Positions 7,219 through 15,401 of a DNA stretch of 23,219 bases are shown here, piece by piece. Numbering within the stretch: position 1 is the first letter of the stretch; the number at the start of each line of letters is the position of its first letter. The DNA comes from Bacteroidota bacterium (GTDB taxonomy: Bacteria; Bacteroidota; Bacteroidia; Cytophagales; Cyclobacteriaceae). The translations under genes were made by a program, and so were the position numbers. The notes beneath the pieces are model-generated. The model ran no database searches. It was not told where the DNA came from and saw only the letters and a program-made list of their open reading frames with translations. The stretch covers positions 1 through 23,219 of the forward strand of contig JAEYXN010000150.1 of the NCBI GenBank assembly GCA_023431285.1. The letters are read 5' to 3'.

Positions 7219-8285
7219 TGAATATGGGAACGGCGCTTCAGACTTCAGCCATAGAACTTCTCACTCAATTGATTTCCATTCCTTCGTTTAGTAAGGAGGA
7301 AGATGGCACGGCGTCAGCGATCCTTGAATTCCTCTCGAAACATTCTGTAGAGGCGAAACGGCAGGGGAATAATGTGTGGGCCCTTAATGCCTACTTTGAT
7401 TCTTCAAAACCCACGGTACTACTCAATTCTCATCACGATACGGTCAAGCCGAATCCACAGTACAAGAGAGATCCCTTCAAACCGGAGATCATCGATGGAA
7501 AATTGTTTGGCCTTGGCAGTAATGATGCGGGTGGACCTTTGGTTTCTTTGATCGCTTCATTTCTGCATTTCTTTAATCGCCGTGACCTGAAATATAATCT
7601 TGTCCTTGCAGCCACCGCAGAGGAAGAAATATCCGGCACCGGAGGTATTGAAAGCATCTGGTCTCTTCTTCCGAAAATTGATTTCGCCATCGTAGGGGAG
7701 CCCACGCTCTGTCAGATGGCTACCGCTGAAAAGGGACTCATGGTGCTCGACTGTGTTGCTCACGGAAAGGCAGGACATGCTGCTCGCGAAGAAGGGGTGA
7801 ATGCGATCTATGAAGCGCTCACTGATATTGAGTGGTTCAGGACGTATCGTTTCCCGGAAGTATCAAAAACGCTTGGTCCTGTGAAAATGACGGTGACCGT
7901 CATCAATGCCGGAAAGCAGCATAATGTCGTCCCTGCAGAATGCCTTTTTACAGTCGACGTTCGCGTTACAGATTGTTACACACTCGAAGAATTACTCAAC
8001 CTCATCAGGAGTAATGTAAAATGCGAAGTCAAACCAAGGTCAATGAGAATGCGACCTTCCGGCATTGCAGATAATCATCCACTTGTGAAAGCAGCGTCAA
8101 AGCTTGGAATTTCCACCTACGGTTCGCCAACAACTTCAGATCAGGCGTTGATTCCTGCACCCTCGATAAAGATGGGACCTGGCGATTCAGCGCGATCGCA
8201 CACTGCCGATGAGTTCATCTTCGTTGATGAGATCCGGCAGGGCATCGAGATCTATGTAAAAGTTCTTGATGAAATAATCAACTAG
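7218..8285 (+). CDS. argE: M20 metallo-deacylase, probable N-acyl-citrulline/ornithine deacylase
   Basis: This zinc-dependent M20-family amidohydrolase of 355 residues removes the acyl group. Because the operon carbamoylates acylated ornithine, the natural substrate is probably N-acyl-citrulline, yielding citrulline for ArgG; this is inferred from pathway logic. Metal and catalytic residues are visible: H72-x-D74 (HHDTV), D103 (SNDAGGP), the E135-E137 acidic cluster (AEEEISGTGG) and H328 (SHTADEF). The dimerisation domain lies at about 175-285 and begins with 'GKAGHAA'. The first ATG (7218) overlaps the argB stop; a second Met at codon 3 is also possible. The isochorismatase-like gene starts on the base after its stop. 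Confidence 0.92.
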   Translation: MNMGTALQTSAIELLTQLISIPSFSKEEDGTASAILEFLSKHSVEAKRQGNNVWALNAYFDSSKPTVLLNSHHDTVKPNPQYKRDPFKPEIIDGKLFGLGSNDAGGPLVSLIASFLHFFNRRDLKYNLVLAATAEEEISGTGGIESIWSLLPKIDFAIVGEPTLCQMATAEKGLMVLDCVAHGKAGHAAREEGVNAIYEALTDIEWFRTYRFPEVSKTLGPVKMTVTVINAGKQHNVVPAECLFTVDVRVTDCYTLEELLNLIRSNVKCEVKPRSMRMRPSGIADNHPLVKAASKLGISTYGSPTTSDQALIPAPSIKMGPGDSARSHTADEFIFVDEIRQGIEIYVKVLDEIIN

Positions 8286-8858
8286 ATGAATCCTGCGCTT
8301 ATTGTCATTGACGTCCAGAAAGGGATTGACAATTCTCTACACTGGGGAGGAAACAGGAATAATCCGGAAGCAGAAGGAAATATTAAGTTGCTACTTGCTG
8401 AATGGCGGGAAAAGGGGTACCCTGTTTTCATCGTACAGCATATGTCAGTCTCCAGTGAATCACCATTTCATCCATCGAATCCGGGAAATAGTCTGAAGGA
8501 TTTTATATTTGTTGGGAAAGGGGAAAAGCTGATTCACAAATCAACGGCCAATGCATTTCTTAACACGGCCCTGGAGGAAGACCTTCGCAGGTTAGAAGTG
8601 AAGGATGTTGTTATCGTTGGATTTGTGACGAACAACTCCATTGAATCGACAGCCCGCATGTGTGGTGAGCTTGACTTTGAAACAATTGTTGTCTCGGACG
8701 GCACAGCCGCATTTGATAAACAGGGTGTGGATGGAACTATCTACCCATCGGAATTGGTGCACCAGATGTCGCTGAGCAACCTCGACGAAGAGTATGCAAG
8801 GATCAGAACCACACGTCAGGTTCTGTCGATGATCAAAAACAAAACACTGAGCTTATGA
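8286..8858 (+). CDS. Isochorismatase-like (cysteine hydrolase fold) protein lacking the Cys
   Basis: A 190-residue isochorismatase-like hydrolase fold. D9 in VIDVQKG and K85 in IHKSTANAF match the Asp and Lys of the usual Asp-Lys-Cys triad. The nucleophile position, normally Cys in a T-x-x-C-V-x-x-T-A-R context, reads T115-N-N-S118-I-E-S-T-A-R, so it is serine. It is unlikely to work as a classical cysteine amidase such as nicotinamidase; true isochorismatases also lack this Cys. Substrate unknown. The start abuts the argE stop and its end overlaps argH by ATGA (8855-8858), so it is locked into the arginine operon. A role in the pathway (hydrolysing an acyl or amide side product) is possible but only contextual. 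Confidence 0.85.
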   Translation: MNPALIVIDVQKGIDNSLHWGGNRNNPEAEGNIKLLLAEWREKGYPVFIVQHMSVSSESPFHPSNPGNSLKDFIFVGKGEKLIHKSTANAFLNTALEEDLRRLEVKDVVIVGFVTNNSIESTARMCGELDFETIVVSDGTAAFDKQGVDGTIYPSELVHQMSLSNLDEEYARIRTTRQVLSMIKNKTLSL

Positions 8859-10189
8859 AGTTATGGCAGAAAAACAAAGCGTCGCTTGAAGAAGTTGAAA
8901 AGTTTACGGTTGGCAAAGACCGTGAGATGGACCTCTTTCTTGCGCCATTCGACGTGCTTGGCTCAATGGCGCACATATCGATGCTTCAGACCATAGGCCT
9001 TCTCGATAAGGAAGAGCTCGATCAACTTCTTAAGGAGCTGCGAAGAATTTATTCCAGAATCGAATCCGGTGATTTTGTATTGAATGACGATGTGGAAGAC
9101 ATTCATTCACAGGTTGAGCTTGATCTCACCTTAGCGCTTGGTGATGTTGGTAAAAAAATTCACAGTGGTCGTTCACGGAATGATCAGGTGCTGGTTGATA
9201 TCAAATTATACCTCCGTCATGAAATCGTCGAGATCGTTCACGCCGTTAGGTCGTTGTTCTCCTTGCTGGTTTCACTCAGCGAAAAGCATCGTGAACATCT
9301 TCTTCCCGGCTATACTCATTTGCAGTTGGCTATGCCATCCTCTTTCGGATTATGGTTTGGCGCTTACGCTGAAAGCCTGATCGATGATCTCCAAACGGTG
9401 AAGGGCGCGTACAAGGTTGTCAATAAGAATCCATTGGGGTCTGCAGCAGGTTATGGATCATCATTTCCTCTCAATAGAAGAATGACCACGGAACTCCTTG
9501 GGTTCGATGATCTCAACTACAACGTTGTTTACGCCCAGATGGGCCGTGGTAAAACAGAGCGCATCGTTGCCAGCGCGTTCTCAAACATCGCTGCTACCCT
9601 TGCACGTCTGTCGATGGATGCGTGTCTGTTCCTCAACCAAAATTTCGGGTTTATATCATTCCCTGATGAATTGACAACGGGTTCGAGCATCATGCCGCAC
9701 AAAAAGAATCCCGACGTTTTTGAACTCGTACGGGCGAGATGTAACAGAATCGTGGCGTTGCCGAATGAGATTGCAATGACTACGGCAAACCTTCCATCCG
9801 GGTACCATCGCGATATGCAGCTGCTGAAAGAAATGCTTTTCCCGGCAATACAGGACCTCAAATCATGTATTGAAATGATCTATCTCATGCTGTCCAATGT
9901 CACGGTAAAGGAAAAGATCCTGGAGGATGAGAAGTACAAATTCCTGTTCAGTGTTGAGGAGGTGAACCGGCTTGTGCTTTCCGGGGTGCCATTCAGGGAT
10001 GCCTACAGGAAGGTGGGTATGGATATCGAAAAGGGCGAGTACAATCCTCAACGAGCGGTTAATCACACCCACGAGGGCAGCATAGGAAATCTTAACCTGA
10101 TTGAAATCCAGGAAAGCATGGAAACCCTGGTGCGATCCTTCGAATTTGAAAAGTTTCAGGGGGCACTAGAAAAAATGCTGAGGGGATAG
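8855..10189 (+). CDS. argH: Argininosuccinate lyase
   Basis: ArgH splits argininosuccinate into arginine and fumarate, the last step of the pathway. The 444-residue length fits the fumarase/aspartase superfamily. Typical blocks are 'DVEDIHSQVE', 'KIHSGRSRNDQV', 'GYTHLQLAMP' with the general-acid/base His region, and the signature loop GSSIMPHKKNPD from G276, which carries the flexible-loop serines. Its ATG overlaps the stop of the preceding isochorismatase-like gene (ATGA). It is the last arginine gene. No intrinsic terminator is visible in the 46 bases before the next gene, so read-through into the membrane-protein gene is possible. Confidence 0.97.
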   Translation: MKLWQKNKASLEEVEKFTVGKDREMDLFLAPFDVLGSMAHISMLQTIGLLDKEELDQLLKELRRIYSRIESGDFVLNDDVEDIHSQVELDLTLALGDVGKKIHSGRSRNDQVLVDIKLYLRHEIVEIVHAVRSLFSLLVSLSEKHREHLLPGYTHLQLAMPSSFGLWFGAYAESLIDDLQTVKGAYKVVNKNPLGSAAGYGSSFPLNRRMTTELLGFDDLNYNVVYAQMGRGKTERIVASAFSNIAATLARLSMDACLFLNQNFGFISFPDELTTGSSIMPHKKNPDVFELVRARCNRIVALPNEIAMTTANLPSGYHRDMQLLKEMLFPAIQDLKSCIEMIYLMLSNVTVKEKILEDEKYKFLFSVEEVNRLVLSGVPFRDAYRKVGMDIEKGEYNPQRAVNHTHEGSIGNLNLIEIQESMETLVRSFEFEKFQGALEKMLRG

Positions 10190-10235
10190 GGGTATCAGGC
10201 TTCGCGGTTGTCTTGAGCAAAACAAACAACTGTGT

Positions 10236-10874
10236 ATGAAAAAAGTATCAATAATTTCCCTTCTGATGGTCCTCGCATTTGCGGCAACGGGCCAGGAAAT
10301 TCAGACTCTGTTCGGAAGTCCAAGGCCATCGGGTGCCTACGCTGGTCTTAGCAACAAATTCACGACAATCAATGGTGACTATGCTAATATGGCCGAAATC
10401 TATGGCGGGTGGTTCATCAAACGCAAATTCATGATCGGGATCGGTGCGGCGGCCACCACGAATAATATTTCCGTCCCGATGAAGTACAGCACAGATCCCA
10501 CCAGGAAGATGAGCTGGCAGTATGGTCAGTTCGGCCTCATGACGGAATATTCATTTGGCTCCACACGTGTCATCCATCTAAACTTTAGCTTGTTCTCTGG
10601 CGCGGGTTTCACAGCGCAATACGAAAGACATGATTGGGATGATTGGGACGACTGGGACGATCATGATTATGATGACGACGATATCAAGCACGATGCAAAT
10701 TTCTTTTATGTGATGGAACCGGGTGTTCAGGTTGAGTTAAATGTTTTGAAATGGATGAGACTAAGCCCTGGAATATCTTACCGTAAGACCTTTGGCAGCG
10801 ATGCGATTGGTCTTAACGACAAAGCCTTGAGCGACGTCTCGTACAACGTGACCCTGAAGTTCGGAAAATTCTAA
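10236..10874 (+). CDS. Predicted outer-membrane beta-barrel protein with a Trp/Asp-rich segment
   Basis: A 212-residue exported protein of unknown function. Residues 1-19 form a signal peptide (MKK, hydrophobic core LLMVLAFAA, likely cleavage near G19). The rest alternates polar and aromatic/hydrophobic residues with many Gly, Tyr and Phe. It ends in aromatic Phe after 'VTLKFGK', as expected for a small outer-membrane barrel inserted by BAM. Residues 132-149 (HDWDDWDDWDDHDYDDDD) are an acidic Trp/Asp repeat encoded by a 9-base unit, probably a surface or periplasmic loop and a possible cation binder. It follows argH by 46 bases; no clear promoter of its own is seen. A weak hairpin with a T6 run lies downstream (10912-10940). 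Confidence 0.75.
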   Translation: MKKVSIISLLMVLAFAATGQEIQTLFGSPRPSGAYAGLSNKFTTINGDYANMAEIYGGWFIKRKFMIGIGAAATTNNISVPMKYSTDPTRKMSWQYGQFGLMTEYSFGSTRVIHLNFSLFSGAGFTAQYERHDWDDWDDWDDHDYDDDDIKHDANFFYVMEPGVQVELNVLKWMRLSPGISYRKTFGSDAIGLNDKALSDVSYNVTLKFGKF

Positions 10875-10911
10875 ACTGGTAGCGTGTAGCGGACTGGTTG
10901 TGACACTTACC

Positions 10912-10940
10912 GTGCAATAATGCAGCTGGCACTGTTTTTT
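10912..10940 (+). terminator. Weak possible terminator after the outer-membrane protein gene
   Basis: GTGC (10912-10915) can pair with GCAC (10929-10932), followed by TG and T6 (10935-10940). The stem is only 4 bp, so support rests mainly on the T-run. Confidence 0.3.
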
Positions 10941-10956
10941 GGTTAATGTTTACATA

Positions 10957-10978
10957 CGATTGCTTTATGATGCAATCG
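10957..10978. repeat. 7-bp inverted repeat before the acidic-protein gene
   Basis: CGATTGC (10957-10963) and GCAATCG (10972-10978) are perfect inverted arms around an 8-base spacer, 19 bases before the ATG at 10998. It could be an operator or a short leader hairpin. A weak -7-like TACGATTG (10955-10962) overlaps it. Confidence 0.35.
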
Positions 10979-10997
10979 GCAACTAAATGTTAAGGTT

Positions 10998-11501
10998 ATG
11001 AAAAAGAACAGTGATAATAAATCAATTCGCGAGAAGCGGGAGTTGAATGATTCGTTGAACAAGTCTGAGCATCGTGGTCTTCCGGGAGAATATCCTCCGG
11101 GAGAGGATATCATGAATCGACGGAACGAAACGGAACGTGTAAACCTCGATCCTGATGACATCACAAACTCCAAGACCCCGGGAGCGATCGCGGATAAGAT
11201 GGAGCAACCGTTTCCTGAGGAACAGGATACGCATTCCGCGACATCAGGGCGTTCAAACCTCACGAAAGAAGATCTCGAGGCACTTGGTCCGAAAGACCTG
11301 AGTATGGACGGCGGTGATGACGAGCAACTGAAGCAAAGGACGTGGCCAGTGGATTTCGCTGCTAAGGATATCGATATTCCCGGTAGTGAACTGGATGACC
11401 GGAATGAAATGATTGGTAACGAAGACGAGGAAAATAATTCCTATAGTCTGGGAGCAGACAAGGATAATCTGGAGGACGATCCTACAAGAACATTCGGATA
11501 A
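10998..11501 (+). CDS. Acidic, largely disordered protein of unknown function
   Basis: A 167-residue soluble protein with no signal peptide or membrane segment, very rich in Asp, Glu, Asn, Lys and Gly, and almost certainly disordered. The first 40 residues are basic/mixed. The C-terminal part has the block 'IDIPGSELDDRNEMIGNEDE' followed by 'NNSYSLG', a pattern I associate with hypothetical proteins common in Bacteroidota; no function is known to me. It is monocistronic: a 7-bp inverted repeat precedes the start and a strong terminator follows 8 bases after the stop. The coding pattern, ATG start and isolated terminator support a real gene. Confidence 0.75.
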   Translation: MKKNSDNKSIREKRELNDSLNKSEHRGLPGEYPPGEDIMNRRNETERVNLDPDDITNSKTPGAIADKMEQPFPEEQDTHSATSGRSNLTKEDLEALGPKDLSMDGGDDEQLKQRTWPVDFAAKDIDIPGSELDDRNEMIGNEDEENNSYSLGADKDNLEDDPTRTFG

Positions 11502-11508
11502 AAATGAA

Positions 11509-11540
11509 AAGAGCCTGTCTCGTTGCGGGCTCTTCTTTTT
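11509..11540 (+). terminator. Rho-independent terminator after the acidic-protein gene
   Basis: A 9-bp stem (AAGAGCCTG 11509-11517 / CGGGCTCTT 11526-11534, one G-T wobble), an 8-base loop, then C and T5 (11536-11540). Confidence 0.85.
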
Positions 11541-11934
11541 CCGTCACTTTATATTCCTCAAAATAAAGAGGCGTTCGCAACCTCCTCCGCAACAAGTTGC
11601 ATACAGGATAAAAACAAGCTACGAAGACCGAAGGATCCGTATAGGTTTCGTATAGGAAGAGCGAACGATGAATGAGATTGCCTTTAATCATGGCCATCAA
11701 GCCATCAAGCAATCAAGGTCTCAGGGTCAACCTTACATTTTCCCAAATTGAAAATGCCCTTTTCTTAAAAAGGGAGGGGCTCCTGACTGGAAATCCTTCC
11801 TTTCAGTAGAAAATATTACTTGAACAGCCCTCTCCCCGAAGAAAGTTTGCCTTCCATGGTTAAAAGAGGCATTTCGACACTTCTTAGAAATTCCGGGTTG
11901 CTTTTTGCCATTACCCAGGCACTTACGACCCTTT
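11541..11934. other. Non-coding stretch before the TerB-like gene, with short repeats
   Basis: No convincing gene is seen. Contents: CGTATAGG twice (about 11638-11656), three tandem 8-mers (11694-11717), and a small hairpin CCCTTTT/AAAAGGG with a 4-base loop (11757-11774). The TerB-like frame opens at TTG 11905, but ATG 11935 is the better start, so this stretch probably includes its promoter and leader. No consensus -7 element is evident. Confidence 0.5.
11694..11717 (+). repeat. Three tandem 8-base units (CCATCAAG, CCATCAAG, CAATCAAG)
   Basis: Units lie at 11694-11701, 11702-11709 and 11710-11717; the third has one change. A short slipped-strand type repeat in non-coding DNA. Confidence 0.7.
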
Positions 11935-12375
11935 ATGACAAGTTTTTTTGAACATCAGAGAACAAGTTTCAAGAGAAACTACATGAGAAACCTGATTGCG
12001 TTAGCTGCAACGGATGGAAAACTCGACGAACAAGAGCGCGTGCTGATCCAACAAATTGGCCAGCGGCGAGGACTAAAAGAATGGCAGATCGCCGAACTTC
12101 TTGAGGATGAAACGAAATATGAATTTTTTCTCCCCGAGACTGTCAACAACAGAATGAACTTGCTTTATGACGTCATGCAAATCGTCTATGCCGACGGAGA
12201 AGTGACGCAAAGCGAATTGACTTTCGTGAAAAACATTATTCATGCCCTTAAGCTTGAAGAAGACGTCGTCGAGGAACTACTGGGATTGTTTGAATCGAGA
12301 ACTCCTTCTCCCACTGAATGGAACGACTTTATCGAAGATGTGGTCGAAACAAAAAAATTCGTGACAATACTATAG
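11935..12375 (+). CDS. TerB-like (tellurite resistance B domain) protein
   Basis: A 146-residue all-helical cytosolic protein. It carries two similar acidic motifs, D27-G-K-L-D31-x-x-E34 in the N-terminal half (after LIALAAT) and D87-G-E-V-T-x-x-E94 in the C-terminal half (after MQIVYA). That duplicated D-G-x-(L/V) pattern is the hallmark of the TerB/DjlA-N fold, where the acidic residues are thought to bind metal ions. The family includes tellurite resistance proteins but is widely used in general stress responses, so tellurite resistance itself is not implied. No other ter genes are nearby. ATG 11935 is preferred to the upstream TTG 11905. A strong terminator follows. Confidence 0.75.
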   Translation: MTSFFEHQRTSFKRNYMRNLIALAATDGKLDEQERVLIQQIGQRRGLKEWQIAELLEDETKYEFFLPETVNNRMNLLYDVMQIVYADGEVTQSELTFVKNIIHALKLEEDVVEELLGLFESRTPSPTEWNDFIEDVVETKKFVTIL

Positions 12376-12396
12376 TCTGTTGGCGGCTTGTCACAA

Positions 12397-12430
12397 GAGG
12401 TTGCTCCTGTGGGGTGACCTCGTTTTTTTT
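12397..12430 (+). terminator. Rho-independent terminator after the TerB-like gene
   Basis: An 11-bp stem (12397-12407 / 12411-12421, three G-T wobbles) with loop TGT is followed by G and T8 (12423-12430). Confidence 0.88.
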
Positions 12431-12469
12431 ATACGTCATTTCAAGCCGCTGATTTCCGAATGTGTTTCA

Positions 12470-12477
12470 TTATTTTG
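12470..12477 (+). promoter_or_regulatory. Possible -7 element for the M3 peptidase gene
   Basis: TTATTTTG matches TAnnTTTG at 7 of 8 positions and lies 20 bases before the ATG at 12498, just after an upstream terminator. No good -33 element is seen. Confidence 0.35.
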
Positions 12478-12497
12478 CCGGGTAAACGCCAAACTTT

Positions 12498-14219
12498 ATG
12501 GAACTCGTCGAAAAAATAGCACGCCCGGTTAGAAAGTTTTTGCCAGAGATTTTCACCGTTACATCATGGAATGATCTTCAGCCTTTTTTCCTGAATCTTC
12601 TTGAGAGATCACTCAACAGCGAAGACGAACTAAAGAGGTGGCTTCTGGACAGGAGCGAACTTGAATCGGTGATCTCTGAGGACATGGCGTGGCGGTACAT
12701 TAGAATGACGTGTTACACGGAGAATGAAGAATATCTGAAGGCATACCAGGATTTTATTCAGAATATCCAGCCGCAGATTGCGCCGGTTTCTGATCAGCTC
12801 AATAAAAAGGCAGCTTCATCTCCTTACCTTGCTTCCCTTGAGCATCAGCCCGGTTACGACATTATGATCCGGACACTTCGCAAAGAGATTGAAATCTTCC
12901 GCGAAGAGAATGTGCCTCTTTATACTGAGATCAGTACCGAGACCCAAAAGTATGCGCAGATCTCCGGTGCGATGACCATCCAATATGACGGAAAGGAATT
13001 AACACTTCCTCAGGCAGGAGTAATCCTGATGTCAACAGATCGCGCGCGCAGGGAAGAAGTCTACAAAAAGATTACGGAACGCAGACTGGTAGACAAGGAT
13101 AAACTGGATGACTTATTTTCAAAACTCATTGGGCTTCGCGATCAGGTTGCACGAAATGCAGGCTTCATCAATTTCAGAGATTATATGTTCAAGTCTCTTG
13201 GCAGATTTGACTATACGCCTCAGGATTGTTTCAATTTTCACAATGCTATTCAGCATGAAGTAGTGCCTGCTCTCGACGACTTGTCCAGAGAAAGACTGAG
13301 CGATCTGAAAATTCCATCATTACGTCCCTGGGATAAGGCAGTGGATCCTCAGGGTCGAGAGGCACTTAAGCCTTTTGCAAATGGGTCTGAGCTCGCGGAA
13401 AAAACCATTGAGGTTTTCCGTCGGCTCGATCCATTCCTGGGTCAATGTCTGGCGATCATGCGTGAGATGGGACATCTCGATCTTGAATCACGGAAAGGAA
13501 AAGCTCCTGGCGGTTATAATTATCCTCTGGCAGAAATCGGAGTACCATTTATTTTCATGAATGCGACTTCGACACTTCGGGACATGGTGACCATCATGCA
13601 CGAAGGAGGACACGCTATTCACAACTTCCTTACGCGTGATCTTGAACTGAATGATTTTAAGTCTACACCATCGGAAGTCGCTGAGTTAGCGTCGATGTCG
13701 ATGGAACTCATATCGATGGATCATTGGGATATGTTCTTCCAGGATGAAGCCGAATTGAAAAGGGCGAAGCGTGAGCATCTTGAGGATATAATTGAAACTC
13801 TGCCATGGGTGGCGACGATCGATAAATTTCAACATTGGATTTACGAGAATCCTGGTCACACGTTAGAGGAAAGAAAGGCAGCGTGGAACAGGATCTTCGA
13901 CCAGTTCTCTGATAAAGTTACCGATTGGTCTGGCCTGCAGGAAGCGAAGGATTATCTCTGGCAAAAACAACTTCATCTCTATGAAGTGCCATTTTACTAT
14001 ATCGAGTACGGCATGGCACAATTAGGAGCTATCGCTGTATGGCGAAACTTCCGTGAGGACCCGGAGAAAGGATTAGCCGGCTATCAGAATGCTTTGAAAC
14101 TTGGCTACATGAAGAGTATTCCGCAGATCTATGAAGCAGCGGGAATTCGGTTCGACTTCAGTCAGGAGTACATCAGAGAATTGATGGACTTCGTTCGCGG
14201 AGAACTTGCAAAGATCTGA
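12498..14219 (+). CDS. M3-family oligoendopeptidase (PepF-like zinc peptidase)
   Basis: A cytosolic zinc metallopeptidase of 573 residues that cleaves short peptides. The zinc motif HEGGH is at 368-372 (followed by AIH), with the downstream Glu ligand probably E393 or E396 in TPSEVAELASMS. The C-terminal 'YYIEYGMAQLGA' segment, with the Tyr that contacts substrate in M3 enzymes, is also present. The N-terminal ~200 residues are the helical lobe. There is no signal peptide. It sits 3 bases before the SDR gene, so the two are probably co-transcribed; no functional link is evident. The preceding terminator and a possible -7 element suggest it begins a unit. Confidence 0.93.
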   Translation: MELVEKIARPVRKFLPEIFTVTSWNDLQPFFLNLLERSLNSEDELKRWLLDRSELESVISEDMAWRYIRMTCYTENEEYLKAYQDFIQNIQPQIAPVSDQLNKKAASSPYLASLEHQPGYDIMIRTLRKEIEIFREENVPLYTEISTETQKYAQISGAMTIQYDGKELTLPQAGVILMSTDRARREEVYKKITERRLVDKDKLDDLFSKLIGLRDQVARNAGFINFRDYMFKSLGRFDYTPQDCFNFHNAIQHEVVPALDDLSRERLSDLKIPSLRPWDKAVDPQGREALKPFANGSELAEKTIEVFRRLDPFLGQCLAIMREMGHLDLESRKGKAPGGYNYPLAEIGVPFIFMNATSTLRDMVTIMHEGGHAIHNFLTRDLELNDFKSTPSEVAELASMSMELISMDHWDMFFQDEAELKRAKREHLEDIIETLPWVATIDKFQHWIYENPGHTLEERKAAWNRIFDQFSDKVTDWSGLQEAKDYLWQKQLHLYEVPFYYIEYGMAQLGAIAVWRNFREDPEKGLAGYQNALKLGYMKSIPQIYEAAGIRFDFSQEYIRELMDFVRGELAKI

Positions 14220-14222
14220 CGC

Positions 14223-14969
14223 ATGGAAAATGTTCTCGTCATCACTGGTGGCAGCCGCGGAATTGGTGCCGCCACCGCTCTTCTTGGCGCAGCCCAAGGG
14301 TACAAGGTCGCCATTAATTTTCGTGAGAATGAAAATGCCGCGAAAGCCATTGTAGATAAGATTGTCGGTGGGGGAGGAGAAGCAGTCGCTGTCAAAGGTG
14401 ACATCGCAGAGGAGAAAGATGTAGCATTTTTGTTTGAAGAAGTAGACCGAAAATTAGGAAGAGTTAGTGCATTGGTGAACAATGCAGGGATACTCCATCT
14501 TCAAAGCCCTGTTGTAGGGATGGACAAGCAACGCCTCCGAAGAATTTTTGATGTAAACGTGATCGGTCCCTTCCTTTGTTCTATAGAAGCCATCAAAAGA
14601 ATGTCAACAAAGAATGGCGGTAAAGGAGGGTCTATTGTAAACGTGTCATCAAATGCGGTGAGACAGGGGAGTCCTTTTGAATATGTGGATTATGCTGCAT
14701 CGAAGGGGGCGCTGGATGTTTTTACAGCGGGTCTTTCGAGAGAAGTGGCGGGTGAAGGCATTCGCGTTAACAGTGTTCGCCCAGGCACTATTTATACTGA
14801 CATTCATGCATCCGGTGGTGAGCCAGGCCGGGTGGAAAGAGTGAAAGCGAATATACCGCTCGGGCGAGGAGGTGAACCTGAGGAGATTGCAAAGGCAATC
14901 CTGTGGCTTATTTCATCAGACGCGTCTTATTGCACGGGAAGTGTCCTTGACGTGACCGGGGGAAGATAA
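14223..14969 (+). CDS. SDR-family NAD(P)-dependent oxidoreductase
   Basis: A classical short-chain dehydrogenase of 248 residues. The cofactor loop TGGSRGIG is at 8-15, N86-N-A-G89 follows the fourth strand, and the catalytic Y157-A-A-S-K161 is preceded by the Ser in NVSSN (about 142). The C-terminal 'SYCTGSVLDVTGG' is standard. An Arg at R12 after the Gly motif and the lack of an acidic residue at the end of strand 2 ('NFREN') suggest NADP preference. Substrate unknown; the sequence resembles glucose-dehydrogenase/FabG-like SDRs. It follows the M3 peptidase gene by 3 bases and abuts, tail to tail, the next minus-strand gene. Confidence 0.92.
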   Translation: MENVLVITGGSRGIGAATALLGAAQGYKVAINFRENENAAKAIVDKIVGGGGEAVAVKGDIAEEKDVAFLFEEVDRKLGRVSALVNNAGILHLQSPVVGMDKQRLRRIFDVNVIGPFLCSIEAIKRMSTKNGGKGGSIVNVSSNAVRQGSPFEYVDYAASKGALDVFTAGLSREVAGEGIRVNSVRPGTIYTDIHASGGEPGRVERVKANIPLGRGGEPEEIAKAILWLISSDASYCTGSVLDVTGGR

Positions 14970-15320
14970 TTATTCGATTGTCCGGAAGCCCAATGCGATG
15001 TAGGATGAGGGGGCCGCACCAAGATCAATACTCTCCTGGAGATCGACTTCTATGCGCGAATCTGTTTTAGGCTTGTTTCTTCCCGGGAGGCGAACGATCA
15101 ACTCGTCTCCGGCTGTCGGAGTGGATGTAACGCCACGACTATATGCAACCACGTTTTCAACGACGATGGTCATGAAATCATAATCAGCATCCTTTACCGT
15201 AGCAATTGCCCGCAATGAATGTGCTGGAAGCTCCGTCGTGTCTTGCATAGTGACGGAGGTTTGCGAATGAGTCGGTGAGACGAAGGCGAAAACCAAAAGA
15301 ATAGCCGCAATGTATTTCAT
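14970..15320 (-). CDS. Small secreted protein of unknown function
   Basis: A 116-residue protein with a clear signal peptide (MKYIAAILLVFAFVSPTHSQ, cleavage near S19/Q20). The mature part of about 96 residues has short beta-type stretches ('DFMTIVVENVVAYSR', 'GDELIVRLPG', 'SRIEVDLQESI') and reads like a small beta-sandwich; I do not recognise the family. There is no lipobox, so it should be periplasmic or secreted. Its stop abuts the stop of the convergent SDR gene with no terminator between them. It lies 81 bases downstream of the marR stop on the same strand. Confidence 0.65.
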   Translation of the reverse strand: MKYIAAILLVFAFVSPTHSQTSVTMQDTTELPAHSLRAIATVKDADYDFMTIVVENVVAYSRGVTSTPTAGDELIVRLPGRNKPKTDSRIEVDLQESIDLGAAPSSYIALGFRTIE

Positions 15321-15401
15321 GAAAGACGCAGCTAAAATTTTCCTGCCTGCAACGGCCAGAAGAAAGTCGAAGTAAATACCCGCCCTGTTGATAGTTTCAG
15401 C

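Noticed and set aside
11935..12375. Tellurite resistance function for the TerB-like gene
   Set aside because: Only the fold is supported; no other ter genes are present in the window.
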